In this document: piece after piece, positions 11,401 to 20,813 of the stretch
Position numbering within the stretch: the first letter of the stretch is position 1
How the letters are laid out: each line of letters begins with the position of its first letter
Source of the DNA: Saururus chinensis
Lineage: Eukaryota; Streptophyta; Magnoliopsida; Piperales; Saururaceae
NCBI GenBank assembly: GCA_035235625.1
Contig: CP141144.1
Location: forward strand, 41,972,014-42,036,013
Direction of reading: 5' to 3'
DNA length: 64,000 bases
Program-made: the position numbers and the translations under genes
Notes under the pieces: generated by a model
What the model saw: only the letters and a program-made list of their open reading frames with translations
Told to the model about the DNA's origin: nothing
The model's database searches: none

Positions 11401-11530
11401 CCTCTTTGCTAAAAAATTATGTGAGGCATTGGCGTCGACCATCGCTTGCACCGGATGGTTGTCCATAATGGCCTCCACATACATCAGCCCGGTCCGTCTT
11501 CTTACGGATAATGCTAACAATATGCAATGA
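8500..11530 (-). pseudogene. Chromovirus pol (protease, RT, RNase H, integrase, chromodomain)
   Basis: Segments on the minus strand, from right to left: protease near 11400-11480 with VDANASHNF where family members have a D-T/S-G triad, so the active site is lost; RT about 10880-10300 with RYRLFEFLIMPFGLT and YLDNIVVY, where YLDD has become YLDN; RNase H about 10150-9880 with NETEQRY and an HEKEM motif; integrase with an H-H-C-C zinc finger and MNYITGLP at 9470-9500, where the first catalytic Asp (MDFI) is now Asn; the C-terminal IHHVFHISFLKPF at 8680-8710; and a chromodomain-like stretch ending FYLVKWKGLL at about 8530-8560. There are multiple stops and frameshifts. Chromodomains steer integration towards methylated-histone chromatin. 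Confidence 0.88.
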
Positions 11531-11599
11531 GTTCATACAGGTAGTGACCTCCTTTGTTTGAAGAGGACTCGTCCTCAATAACCACCGCATTTAGCTTCT

Positions 11600-12406
11600 C
11601 CCTCCTTGGGTATTCCTTAGCGCGGTGAGGGTCCTGAAAGATGAAACAAGCAAGACCCCTAGGCTTGTTAGGGTTAGCCTGCTCACTGCGCTTGCCCCTG
11701 AATCAGTTTTTGCATGCATCACCATTGCCCCTGTGACTGCATCTAGAGGAAGACACTCTCTTTCTGCATTGTGGACTTTGTTTCTTTGTCTTATAGTCCA
11801 CCAAATGTTCAGCGACTGTGATAGCTGAGGGGAGATCCCAAACTTTTTGCCTCCGCAGCTCGTTCTGCGCCCAACTCTCGAGCCCGGTCAGGAAATTAAA
11901 GAGCTTGTCCTCCTCTGTCATGTGCTTAATGTCTAGGAGGAACGATTGGAATTGCTTCACATATTCCCCAAATGTCCTTGTCTGCCTCAATTTTCTGAGC
12001 AACTCTTGTGCGACCCTCCCCATGTTCATGGGGAGGAACTATTCTCTGAATTCCTTCATCATCAACCAGGTTTGGATGGGAGGACGCCCTGGTGTACGTC
12101 ATCCTCCAACCTGGTTCGCTAGCATAGCTTAGCATCTCCCACGAGATACAAGCTCGTCACCATGACCTTCTCTTTGTCCGAGATACGGGTGATCGCGAAG
12201 AACTTCTCCATATCCCAAACCAAATTCTCTATGTCCTTGGCACTGCGTGAACTTGAGTATGCTTTTGGTTCGGGCACTTTCGCCTTCTTCATAGCTTGCA
12301 ATGACTTGGGCCTAGATTTCTCCTCCGTCGACGAAGGGGTTGTGTTCAGAACGGCCCTCTCTAGCAGAGCCACCTTGTCCACCAACTCCTGGATCTTTCC
12401 CACCAT
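11600..12406 (-). pseudogene. Chromovirus gag
   Basis: The capsid-like region begins in a coiled N-terminus (MVGKIQELVDKVALLERAV, complement of about 12350-12406). It continues with EPKAYSSSRSAKDIENLVWD and, after a frameshift, with RTFGEYVKQFQSFLLDIKHM and EEDKLFNFLTGLESWAQNEL (11800-12000). These are standard Retrotrans_gag features. The zinc-knuckle region at about 11610-11655 reads ACFIFQDPHRAKEYP. Compared with the [13 protein letters not shown] form in the 59.8-kb element, the second and fourth Cys ligands are gone. Gag would form the virus-like particle; this copy is broken. Confidence 0.8.
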
Positions 12407-12808
12407 CTCATCCCTTACTTCCTACAGCTTCTGCTTCAAATTATCCGTCGTCACAGCCATGTATGCGGCCAACGAATTATAAAGGGCAGCGCTCCCAGCT
12501 GAGCTGCCCTCTCCTGAGTCGTCTGCATAAGGGGCTGTCTCCACAATGGACAGATGCTGATCAAAAGAGGCTATGCAGTCCTGGACTTAATGTAGGGAAG
12601 CTTGAACTTTGGCCAGCGTCCCTTTCACCGTCTTCATTGCATCATTCTTGGCTTCAAGCTCTGGAAGGCGCTGCAACATCGAACCAGCCATGGCAGCAAC
12701 TCAATTGCTTCCAAATCAGCAAGGAACTTATCATTCTTGGCTCACCAGATCTACTCAAAACGCTCCCAAGTCCATCTGGTTCATTCAGATCCTGACAATG
12801 GAACCAAT

Positions 12809-13677
12809 TGTCACAGGTGTGAAGCTTTGTCTAGCGTTCGCTCTCATGATGGCTTGGCCGCACCACGCAACTAGCAGCCAATTCCCTTAACCTTCCCACT
12901 CGTATGCGCAAGGGGAACAATAAATCAGCAACCCAAAGCCAACTCTGGTACAAAGGGGCTCCGCGCAATGCTATAATGCTTCAGTCTGTCGAAACAAGGT
13001 AGGGAGAGGCAAGGCTGAATAACCAGGTCGAAATCTCTATTTGTCTGTCATGACTGGCTGCGCTCTCCCTTAAATAGGATCAACCCAGGCCGTCCTAATG
13101 CTAGTAGTATTTACATGTCCCACCCATACAAGAGTTCCCTCCTTGACCAATTGTACTCCCAATAGGCAGGTCATCCCAGCCTAAATTAGGACTCTAGAGT
13201 TCTCCTTGTTCAGCTAGGAGTCCAGCACCCTCTACACCTTCAAAGAGTCCGGTCCTCTTAAGAAACTGCTGCCCCAACTCCTACACGAGCTAGAAGTTGG
13301 CTGAACTTACATAGATGAGTCATATCCGCCCTAGGAGTCCATCCCTAAGTGCAATTGGTGCCCAACTTGCCACTAGAGTCCTTCCCACGAACTCTCCCTC
13401 AGCCTCTGCAAGGCTGGTCATTGCTCTAGAAGCTGCTCCAACACTACTCCAACATGCATTCGCGCCCTTTGCTGTCTGCTGCCAAGGGGGCCTGCACAGG
13501 GACTCTCCCTCAACCTGCTTCGCAAGGCTGGTCATTGCTCCAGAAGCTGCCTCAACATGCATCCGCGCCCAAAGGGCATCCTTGACTGTCAGTCTGTCGC
13601 CAAGGGGTCTTGGCTGTCTGTCGCCAAGCCTAAGGGGTAGCCGCCCCTTTTCTCTATGACTGATTGAGGGGCTAACA
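12809..13677 (-). repeat. 5' LTR of the minus-strand chromovirus, with internal duplication
   Basis: About 869 bp, homologous to 7715-8464. It is longer because a ~110-bp unit (gggactctccctca..cctgc..aaggctggtcattgctc..agaagctgc..caacatgcat..cgcgccc) is present twice, at about 13390-13500 and 13500-13570. The minus-strand promoter TATTTAAG is the complement of 13069-13076. Next to it, where a primer-binding site should read TGGTATCA on the minus strand, the sequence is TGGTTCCATTGTCA. Confidence 0.85.
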
Positions 13678-13682
13678 ATAGC

Positions 13683-14539
13683 TAAGGTTAGGAGAGATGA
13701 TGTGTGGAATTGTTTGCACAGGTAAAGAAGCAAAAAAATTCATAATCCTGAATGCAAAATACATGTAAGTGGGAAAAATTTTAAATTATCTCAGGCACCA
13801 TGTGGAAAATGACTAATAAGTCATGCATGACTAATACTTGAATTGTTCCACCCCAAAAGTCATGCGCTATTAACCCGTGTAACTTTTCCCCGTGTTTTCT
13901 GTGATTGTAGGAAAACTATTCATTGCAATTAAAACCCCTTGAATGAGTAATTTATCTAAACACAAGAGGTAAAAGTCTTGAAAATTTTCACCTAAACTAG
14001 ACAGAGTCATTTCGTCTTCCCCTCTCCCCTCCTCTCTGGTGGACTCTACCATCTCCAGCGAGTTCCTAAACCAGACACAGTTATTGTCCTCTCCCCTTCT
14101 CCCCTCCTTCATAGTTCCAACTTCCAAAAGGCTTCCTCTTTGGGGCTGTCCCTCCCAGACTTTCCCACCTCAGGTGTCCCTCTTTGGCTGACCCTCCCAT
14201 CTCAAATCGCTCCAAAGTTGGATCTCTTTCTGCCAGGTAAGAAAACTAGGGGTGTATTAGATTTTTTCTTTGTTTAGGGTTTTAGGACACAGCCTGATTC
14301 TTAATGCTGGAAGGAAAGGTCGATTGGCTAAAGCTAGGGTATTATTGCATTGATGTCTAGGTTATTCAATTTAATCACATACTCGTCCCTTCTTTGTTCA
14401 TGGAAACAATATGCTCTATTGGGTGTCCTTAACTTGTATTTGCACTCATGTTGGGAGATTGATAGTAGGAAACAAGGAAGAAATCTTTCCTATTGCAGTG
14501 TCTGTTCTAACGAGTGCATTTAGAACTTCTCCAATATTT
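13683..14539. other. Non-coding spacer with remnant minisatellite and pyrimidine-rich duplication
   Basis: The first ~30 bp continue the 48-bp minisatellite. Between 13990 and 14115 a ~76-bp unit is imperfectly duplicated: cctaaactagacagagtcattt...cccctctcccctcc recurs as cctaaaccagacacagttattg...ccttctcccctcc. No gene is supported; frames on the minus strand here are repeat-derived. Confidence 0.5.
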
Positions 14540-14720
14540 ATGAAGGTCACCTATGGAAACCTTCTTGAAGCTACAAAAGGCATAGATATTTTGCTTTGTG
14601 TTGGAAGTCTTGGAAAAGTGTATAAAGGTAGCAGTGAAGAGTTTCAATGCAGAATGTGAAGCTCTCTGAGACATGTTTGTTTCACACTGTAATCTTCTCA
14701 AGAAATTGATTATGGTCTCA
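14540..14720 (+). pseudogene. Receptor-like kinase fragment (kinase subdomains I-III)
   Basis: One frame encodes VTYGNLLEATKG followed by GSLGKVYKGS, matching the SYxELLxATxGF...GSGSFGxVYKG start of the kinase domain in plant LRR receptor-like kinases (EFR/Xa21-type). After a one-base frame change the next residues are VAVKSFNAECEAL, matching VAVKVFN...FxAECExLR. The invariant Lys of subdomain II is in that second frame. The first Gly of the loop is lost and the rest of the kinase is absent. It is a short relic, perhaps carried here by transposition or left from a deleted gene. Confidence 0.65.
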
Positions 14721-15012
14721 CACCATAATCAAGTATGGATTTCAAAGTTAATGGTTTCATTTCTTTATCATTCGATTTTATCCCAAATGGTAGCCCAAGG
14801 AATTGATTATTACTGAGATGTGACTCACACCACGTGTTTTTCTTTTTTGTTTGTATGTTTTGTTTGATGAATTTTGAGTATTTTGACTAACTCTATGTCT
14901 GCTTTCATTTATAATAAGATTGCTTTGTATGTTCTAATTTTTCTATCAGTGTGCACTATATCTCTTGCTTGTCCCTGAATGAAAGCAAGTCTTGCATTTT
15001 CAGCTTTAATCT

Positions 15013-15490
15013 AAATTGAAGATTGATGTTATACAGTTTAAAAATAGTAGCTATGTAGCATGTTGGGATTCTATATAACATGCTAAGACTATATATGCCT
15101 ATTTATGGTAAAAAATGAAGATTGATGATTTACAGTTAAAACAGTAGTAGCTATGTATTATGTTAGGCTTCTATGTAACATGATATGTACCTATTTGCGT
15201 TCTAAAATGAAGATTGATGTTTTATAATTTAAAAAATGGCTATGTAGCGCTAGGACCTTATGTACCTATTAGATGTCTAAAATTCAGATTCATGTTTGGT
15301 CTGTATGTCACATGCTAAAACCCAGTGTACTTTTTGAGGTAAAAAATGAATATTGAAGTTTCACAATTGGAAAAGGTGGTGACGTGGTATGTTAGGCCTC
15401 TATGTAACATTCTAGGACCCTATGTACTTATTTGAGTTCTAAAATGATTTACAATTTTAAAAAATAGCTACTCAAGCCTTTATGTAAATA
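15013..15490. repeat. ~95-bp imperfect tandem repeats, about five copies
   Basis: The phrase aatgaagattgatgttttaca begins copies near 15016, 15114, 15206 and, more decayed, near 15345 and 15440. Each is followed by a run of A, a tagctatgtagcatgttagg-like segment and ctatgtaacatgctaggaccctatgtacctatttg. Spacing is about 92-98 bp, except one stretched interval. The array ends about 95 bp before the start codon of the next gene, so it lies in its promoter or 5' leader region. Confidence 0.75.
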
Positions 15491-15583
15491 GCTTTGGTGT
15501 TATTAAAGATATCTTATTTAATTTTTCAGTTCAAGAAAATTTTATTGATTGCTGTGATTTTTCTTCTGTATAGCCTTCAAACC

Positions 15584-16847
15584 ATGCCTAAGAAAAGGAA
15601 ACGAATTGGGAAAAAGCTGTTACAGAACAAGAAAACCACTGAAATGGTACAAAGTTTGTTATGGCGGAAGGGATTTAAAAAAATTGTAATTATAATTGCT
15701 TAACCTTTATATCGGCTAACTTTATTTCATTTATTTGGCTGCAGAAACAAAAAGGTGTTCTACTATGCAGATGTAGCCCCAGGCACTTCAAAAACTTTAT
15801 GGATAGCCTCTGCTTGCAACAGGGGCATAAGGATGCTCTTATGAGAAGTCCTTTCTACAGGCTAATAATGGATAGGCCTAACCTTCTTGTTGAAAACACT
15901 TTGTTGCATGGCATATTAAGTACATGGAACGAATCCGAATCAGGATTCAGATTAGGGGATCGTTTAGTTTATTTTTCTGCTGTAGATGTAAGTTTAGCCT
16001 TAGGATTGAGCCTTGAAGGTGATGAAGTTCGTCTTGGTAGGCCTGGGGCTCTCCCACCGCTTCATAAAAGGTATTTTAAAACAAACTTTGTTAGTAGGAG
16101 TGCTATTGAGCAAGTACTCCGGGAGATCGTGGGCCAGGTGGATTCTCAATCTTTAGAGGATACACCTAAACTTCTAGTTTTGTATTTATTTTGTACAGTA
16201 CTTTTTAGCCAGGGTAATTACACTGTCCCAATCAGCCTCCTCTACAATGTAGAAGAGTTTGAGGCTTTAAATGGTTATGCTTGGGGCTGTGCGGTTCACT
16301 CCACCTTGATGCGTTCAATACCAAAGGCAGCCAAATTTGTGGAGAAGATAAATAAGGGTGAGAAGCTCACAGCTGGATACCTGAAAGGTTGTGGTGCCGC
16401 ACTAATAGTAAGGACCATGATGTGAAACTTCTATTGTCGACTATTTGTGTATTTGTTGTTATTAACTTCAGTTTTTATACAGGTTTGGTTTTTTGAACAC
16501 ACCAAACTTTGCAAACCAGCAAAACCACTTGCACTTCCGAGAATATTCAAGTGGGGAGTAAAATCATATCAGCGGTGTCAAACCAGAACCAAGTTGGTTG
16601 CTTCTCTCAAAAGTCATATGGTAAGCTCTCTCGAAACTAGTTTTAGTTTTAAATGTATAATTTTCGAAATGGTAAAGATTGCAATCCAAGGGCTAACTTG
16701 CATATTTACATAGCATTCTTTTAATTAAGGTTTAAAGGAAGTTCACAATTTGATGCCTTTCAATAGGTTATATGCGAGGTGAAGCCCACAACAGAGGAAC
16801 TCCAGTTGTTGTCGCCATCAACAACTGATGGACATAAAAGTGGGGAG
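15584..16847 (+). CDS. DUF1985 / plant-mobile-domain-like protein, multi-exon, uninterrupted as far as seen
   Basis: Exons that fit together in one frame are 15584-15646, 15745-16407, 16483-16620 and 16767-16847. All introns have GT-AG ends (GTACAA, GTAAGG, GTAAGC donors; GCAG, ACAG, ATAG acceptors) and all are phase 0. The 315 residues start MPKKRKRIGKK, a strong monopartite nuclear-localisation-like sequence. They continue with RCSPRHFKNFM, a ...GFRLGDRLVYFSAVDVSLALGL segment, YAWGCAVHSTLMRSI and WFFEHTKLC. These are hallmarks of the DUF1985/PMD-like domain found in Ulp1-type MULE genes and related plant nuclear proteins. No stop or frameshift interrupts the exons. The 3' end is unresolved: reading through the last donor gives a stop within 7 codons. 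It may be a transposon-derived gene or a young element copy. Confidence 0.6.
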
Positions 16848-17655
16848 GTAATAATCTGCCCATAGTTTTGATATTATAGAAGGTTTTTAATTGTTAATGT
16901 CAGTTAAGTTTATATATAGAAAAAAAGGAAAAAAATTCCTAAATAGGACCCTTTGAGGCCATGGCTTCCTAGACATTCAATTGATTTCCAATTCCATTTT
17001 GTAGACACCGGATGGATGACTACTGCCTAGTTATCAAATCTAAGTTACTATATATATTACCTTATATGATTAGATAGATGCCCTTTTTTCTGGTACAAAA
17101 AGCTCTAATTAGTTGTTAATGAACAGAGATGAAGTAGTAAATCACTCCATTTCGGCTGATGTTTTCCACCGGAAGAGTTGGAGTGCTGCAGCAAAAACCT
17201 TTATCAACTCCTTAAGGTTGCATTTAGCAACTTGGATTTGGGGCCAATGGATTTGGAAGTTTAAATCCAAATCCATCATTTGGATTCCCCAGATAATTAT
17301 GGATTTGGATTTGGCATGAAGTCCACAAGAATGGCTGAGGATTTGCGCTTTAACAGGGATAGCAGTAATTTGTAATAACAGGGGGAGGTGTTATTTTGAT
17401 TCCACACTAGAAGGGATTTGTGTCGGGCTCAGGCTTTCCCTTCATCGCATACCCCACCTTTCCATGGTTCCTTCCATTCCTCCTCCACTGGCTCCTCCCA
17501 CGGTTTCACTCTCTTCTCCTCCTTCCTCCTGTCACATACAAATAAGTCCAACCCTAGTTTTTTGTTGTAGATTGATAGATCTACAGGGGATAATTGGGGT
17601 GAATAATGGAAGAAATCATCAGGATGAAGAGAGATGATAGTGAAGGCTGGACAAA
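16848..17655. other. Non-coding, with ggatttgg repeats
   Basis: No further coding exon could be assigned. At 17230-17320 the words ggatttgg and aaatccaaatcc recur and can pair with each other. A pyrimidine-rich block (17440-17530, cctccttcctcct) and a short acaaa (17651-17655) lead up to the next LTR. The segment may include later introns of the upstream gene. Confidence 0.4.
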
Positions 17656-17959
17656 TGTTATGACTCAAAGTTAGGGTTCCTTGATTAGACTTTAGTTCCC
17701 TTAATTAGGATTTCTATTATAATTTAGTTACTTAGTATCTATGTTTTATTGAAGGTAGGATGCTTATTTTGATTACTTTCCCTAATTAGATTAGATTCCT
17801 TAGAATAAAGGGCTCTTGAGCCTATAAATTTTAATCCACTTTTCCTATGGGAAGACAAGCAATGAAAATCCAAAATTAGTTAGTTTATTGCCCCCTCTTT
17901 CTTTTAGTCCCTTCTCCCCTTTTGCCTACATACAACCTCTTGTAGACAACCAGTCTACA
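17656..17959 (+). repeat. 5' LTR (304 bp) of the deleted gypsy element
   Basis: It begins TGTTATGACTCAAAG and ends CAGTCTACA, just before the primer-binding site. It aligns with 20562-20813 over its first ~250 bp, including gggttccttgattagac and cttttcctatgggaagac. The last ~50 bp (tagtccc...tctaca) are absent from the other copy. Confidence 0.85.
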
Positions 17960-17963
17960 ATTT

Positions 17964-17975
17964 TGGTATCAGAGA
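17964..17975 (+). other. Primer-binding site for initiator tRNA-Met
   Basis: TGGTATCAGAGA, complementary to the 3' end of plant initiator tRNA-Met over TGGTATCAGAG, lies 4 bp after the LTR end. This is where minus-strand DNA synthesis starts in Ty3/gypsy elements. Confidence 0.85.
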
Positions 17976-18384
17976 AGGGCCTTCTTGCACCCTGCTCCAA
18001 TGGTGTCTGGCACTTGCCACCACCAGCAGAAGAGGTCTGAATTGGCCTCTGACGCAGTCAACTCTTCCTCCTCACCCTGGCAATCAGATTTCGAAGCACT
18101 TGCCCAAAAGATCACGCTTTCCATTGATAAAATACAGGAAACAACCTCCAACCTCAACAATCCACTCAAACAATTGATACTCAACTTCAACTAGCATTTC
18201 AAAAGATTGAGGAGACAAACCTGCATTTGAACCAACATTTGGAGGAGCAGAACTATAATCTTGCTGACCTCGCCCAGGTGCTTTAGGAGCATCTTCAGCT
18301 GCTGCTGGCCGTCGCCATTCCCCATTCCCCAATTGTTGCCTTCTCCGGGGTCCCTTGTCCAAGAGCTGCCCGCATCTACATCCC

Positions 18385-18541
18385 GGAAGAGTTTTTCATG
18401 CTCCTCATTGACAATGAGCCAAGCGTAAGCTGCGCATAAGAGCCATTTATGCATGAGATTGACGACGCACATGCTAGTGCATGTTAGCATGCGTAGCTTA
18501 TGTTGGGCTCATTGTCAAAGGGGAGCATGAAAAACTCTTCC
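18385..18541. repeat. 157-bp hairpin inside the gypsy element
   Basis: The left arm GGAAGAGTTTTTCATGCTCC...TGACAATGAGCC is mirrored by the right arm ending in its complement, GGAGCATGAAAAACTCTTCC. Arms are about 55 bp with few mismatches and a loop region around 18463 that is itself partly palindromic (gcatgctagtgcatg). It sits between the primer site and gag. It may be a small foldback element or a structured leader. A similar word, tgacaatgagccaaa, occurs at about 63917. Confidence 0.8.
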
Positions 18542-19369
18542 CTACAGCCTTTGTGTCTGCTTTACCCTTCCTAGCATTTGCCACTACACTGGCTTTTGCA
18601 TTGGCTTCCTTCGCGCAGATCTAGTCACTGACGCCCTTCTCGTCCGAAGGATATGCTGCCTCGTTTCTGTCTCCCTTGGTTGATCGCCCTCCAATTTCCA
18701 CGACATAACTCCCCACTGCCTCCTTGCCCCTGTTGTTTGGAACCTTTGTGCCATCGACCTCAATCTTGGGTGTCTCATGCAACGCTTCCTCGCCGGCTTT
18801 GCAAAGTGCCGCCTTTTCCCTCCCACTGATGATGGCCATCTCCGGTGTTGCTTCTCTGGTGTGGTCGCCCCTGATCAGTCCCCCTTGAACTGTTGGCCTT
18901 GGTTCCACATGTTTTTGTTTCCGGATTCCCATCGATCGGCCATGCGTCTTATGCAGGTCAGCAATGGGTTTGTGATTCCTACTTGTTTACTTGTTTAATC
19001 CAGCTGCAAGTCTTCCTATGAATCCAGGCCCAATGTTCTCACGCACCTACTAGTCCTTCACTAGTTAAACCTGCTCATCTGGTCCAGCGTTCACAACTTT
19101 CTTGCCGGCTCATCAGTATGGGCCACCCCTACTTTTGAGCAGCCGACCCAACCAACCAATCGATGTTCAAGCTGGGCCCCAAAGGATTCCTGCACGATAT
19201 GGACTACCTTGTCGAATTTCATATGGCGAGGATGACCTTCGTGGATAAGATGATGTCCTTCACAATGACTATGTTTCATCATGTCCATGCTGATTGTTGA
19301 CCTAGGGGAAGTGGCCATATTTTTTACGACTAGCCCCATAACGGCACCCTTGATGGACATGTTCAGGCC

Positions 19370-20400
19370 CGGCCTGCCCATCTTGCCTTTCCCATTTTCA
19401 ACGGTGATGAACCGGATGAGTGGGTCTCTCGTGCTGGCCGTTTCTTTGGATTCCACCAGAGCCCTGAGTGAACAAGATTGATATGGCTTCGTTTCACATG
19501 GAGGGATGTGCTTTCCGCAGGCTTGATCATTACGTTCATCACAACCAGTGTGCTACTTTTACAATCTTAGCAGACATTGCTTGTGCTTTGGCCCTTCTAC
19601 CTATCAAAATTTCAACAAACTCCTCTCTCAGGTTCGCCAAAAGACTACTGGCCAAGATTTTGTGGATGAATTTGAGAAATGTCCTATCAGGTCTACTGTT
19701 GGTCCCAAGGATGCCTTAGAACCTTTATTGGGGGATTGTGTGACGACATTGCCAATGAGGTGGATACCCTCAACCCTTAGACCTTAATTGAGGCTATTCG
19801 TACCACTTGCACTTGTGAAGAGAAAGTCAATAGCCAATAGTGTCACCTTCAGTGTCTCGCTGTGCTCTCTTCTAGTACTCCCTCTATAAAGACATCCACT
19901 GTCACAGTTCCTATTAAAAAACTCTTTCCAGTTGAGATGAATACCAAACGTTCTAAGGGGTTTTGTTACAATTGTGATGAGAAATATGCCCTTGGCCACC
20001 ATTGCAAAATAGTTCATATGTTTATTACCGTGGATGAGGGTGTTGTCATCGAGTTCAATGCCGATTTAGCCATGCTGGTCAATGACATGCACTCTATGAT
20101 CTCCTTCTATGCACATTAGGGTGTTAATACTCATACTATGCCACTAATGGCCAAATGGCAAAACAATGGGTCCTTGTGTTAGTCGACAAGGGGAGCACTA
20201 ATTCCTTAATCAACGAGGGTGTTGCCCACACATTGGGATTGGCCATTTTCAATTGCTCTCCATTTGATGCTATGGTCGGTGATGATGCAAAATTCGCGTG
20301 GGCATCTACAAAAATGCAACATTGTGTTCTTAGCGTATCCCTATTATTGCGGGATTTTACCTTCTTCCTTTGAAGGGGATGGATTTGCTTCTTGGGATTG
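19370..20400 (+). pseudogene. Gypsy gag and protease remnant
   Basis: From about 19377 one frame reads LPFPIFNGDEPDEWVSRAGRFFGF, matching the F-x-G-D-x-P-x-x-W-x-x-R-A-x-x-F-F signature of plant gypsy gag. Stops and frameshifts follow. A CCHC zinc knuckle, FCYNCDEKYALGHHCK, lies at about 19963-20010. A protease-like stretch at about 20160-20260 reads VLVDKGSTNSLINEGVAHTL, where DSGSTHNFI-like motifs are usual. The Asp is followed by Lys-Gly instead of Ser-Gly, so activity is doubtful. No RT follows. Confidence 0.7.
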
Positions 20401-20561
20401 ATTAGCCTCATACCCTGGGAAAAGTTGAATGGCATTTTGATCAGATGCAGCGCACTTTCCAACTTGTTGGTGAAACACGTCGTTTTACTGTACAGCTACT
20501 AGAGAAGTTATACATGATCTAGTGGCATTGGGGACAAGGCCAAGCAGAAGCAGTGGTGGAT

Positions 20562-20813
20562 TGTTATGACTCAGAATAGGGTTCCTTGATTAGACTGTAG
20601 TTCCCTTAATTAGGATTTCTATTTTAGTTTAGTTACTTAGTATCTAACCGTTTATTAAAGGTAGGATGTTTATTTTGATTACTTGCACTAATTAGATTAG
20701 ATTCCTTAGAATAAAGGGCTTTTAAGCCTGTAAATTGTAACCCACTTTTCCTATGGGAAGACAAGCAATGAAAATCCAGAAGTAATTAGTTTATTGCCCC
20801 CCTCTTCCTTTCA
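20562..20813 (+). repeat. Truncated 3' LTR of the deleted gypsy element
   Basis: It starts TGTTATGACTCAGAATAGG and matches the 5' LTR to about 20813, after which the sequence diverges to unrelated gaagagaataaattagg. The final ~50 bp of the LTR have been lost. Confidence 0.8.

Larger units (their letters stand above)
7715..13677 (-). mobile_element. Chromovirus (Ty3/gypsy LTR retrotransposon), defective
   Basis: The element reads right to left: LTR 12809-13677, gag, protease, RT, RNase H, integrase, chromodomain, LTR 7715-8464. LTRs begin TGT and end ACA. The flanks GTAGC (7710-7714) and ATAGC (13678-13682) are a 5-bp target duplication with one mismatch. The gag style and protease surroundings resemble the element at 58.5-63.8 kb, and both look like the chromovirus lineage that includes Galadriel-type elements; that placement is from memory of the family. 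Coding regions have many stops and key residues are lost, so it cannot move on its own. Confidence 0.9.
17656..20813 (+). mobile_element. Internally deleted Ty3/gypsy LTR element (gag-protease only)
   Basis: Two LTRs starting TGTTATGACTCA lie at 17656 and 20562. The first is followed by a primer-binding site and then gag-like and protease-like sequence, but no RT, RNase H or integrase. At ~3.2 kb it is far shorter than a full gypsy element (5-12 kb), so most of pol is missing. It would depend on proteins from elsewhere to move. The 5' flank is acaaa; the 3' LTR is truncated, so no target duplication can be read. A 157-bp hairpin is embedded at 18385-18541. Confidence 0.8.

Noticed and set aside
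13315-13733. Overlapping 114- and 137-codon frames
   Set aside because: Both are within the LTR at 12809-13677 and arise from its internal duplication.
17113-17319. Possible next exon of the DUF1985/PMD-like gene
   Set aside because: The candidate acceptor gives an immediate stop in the required phase, and the second half is made of ggatttgg repeats.
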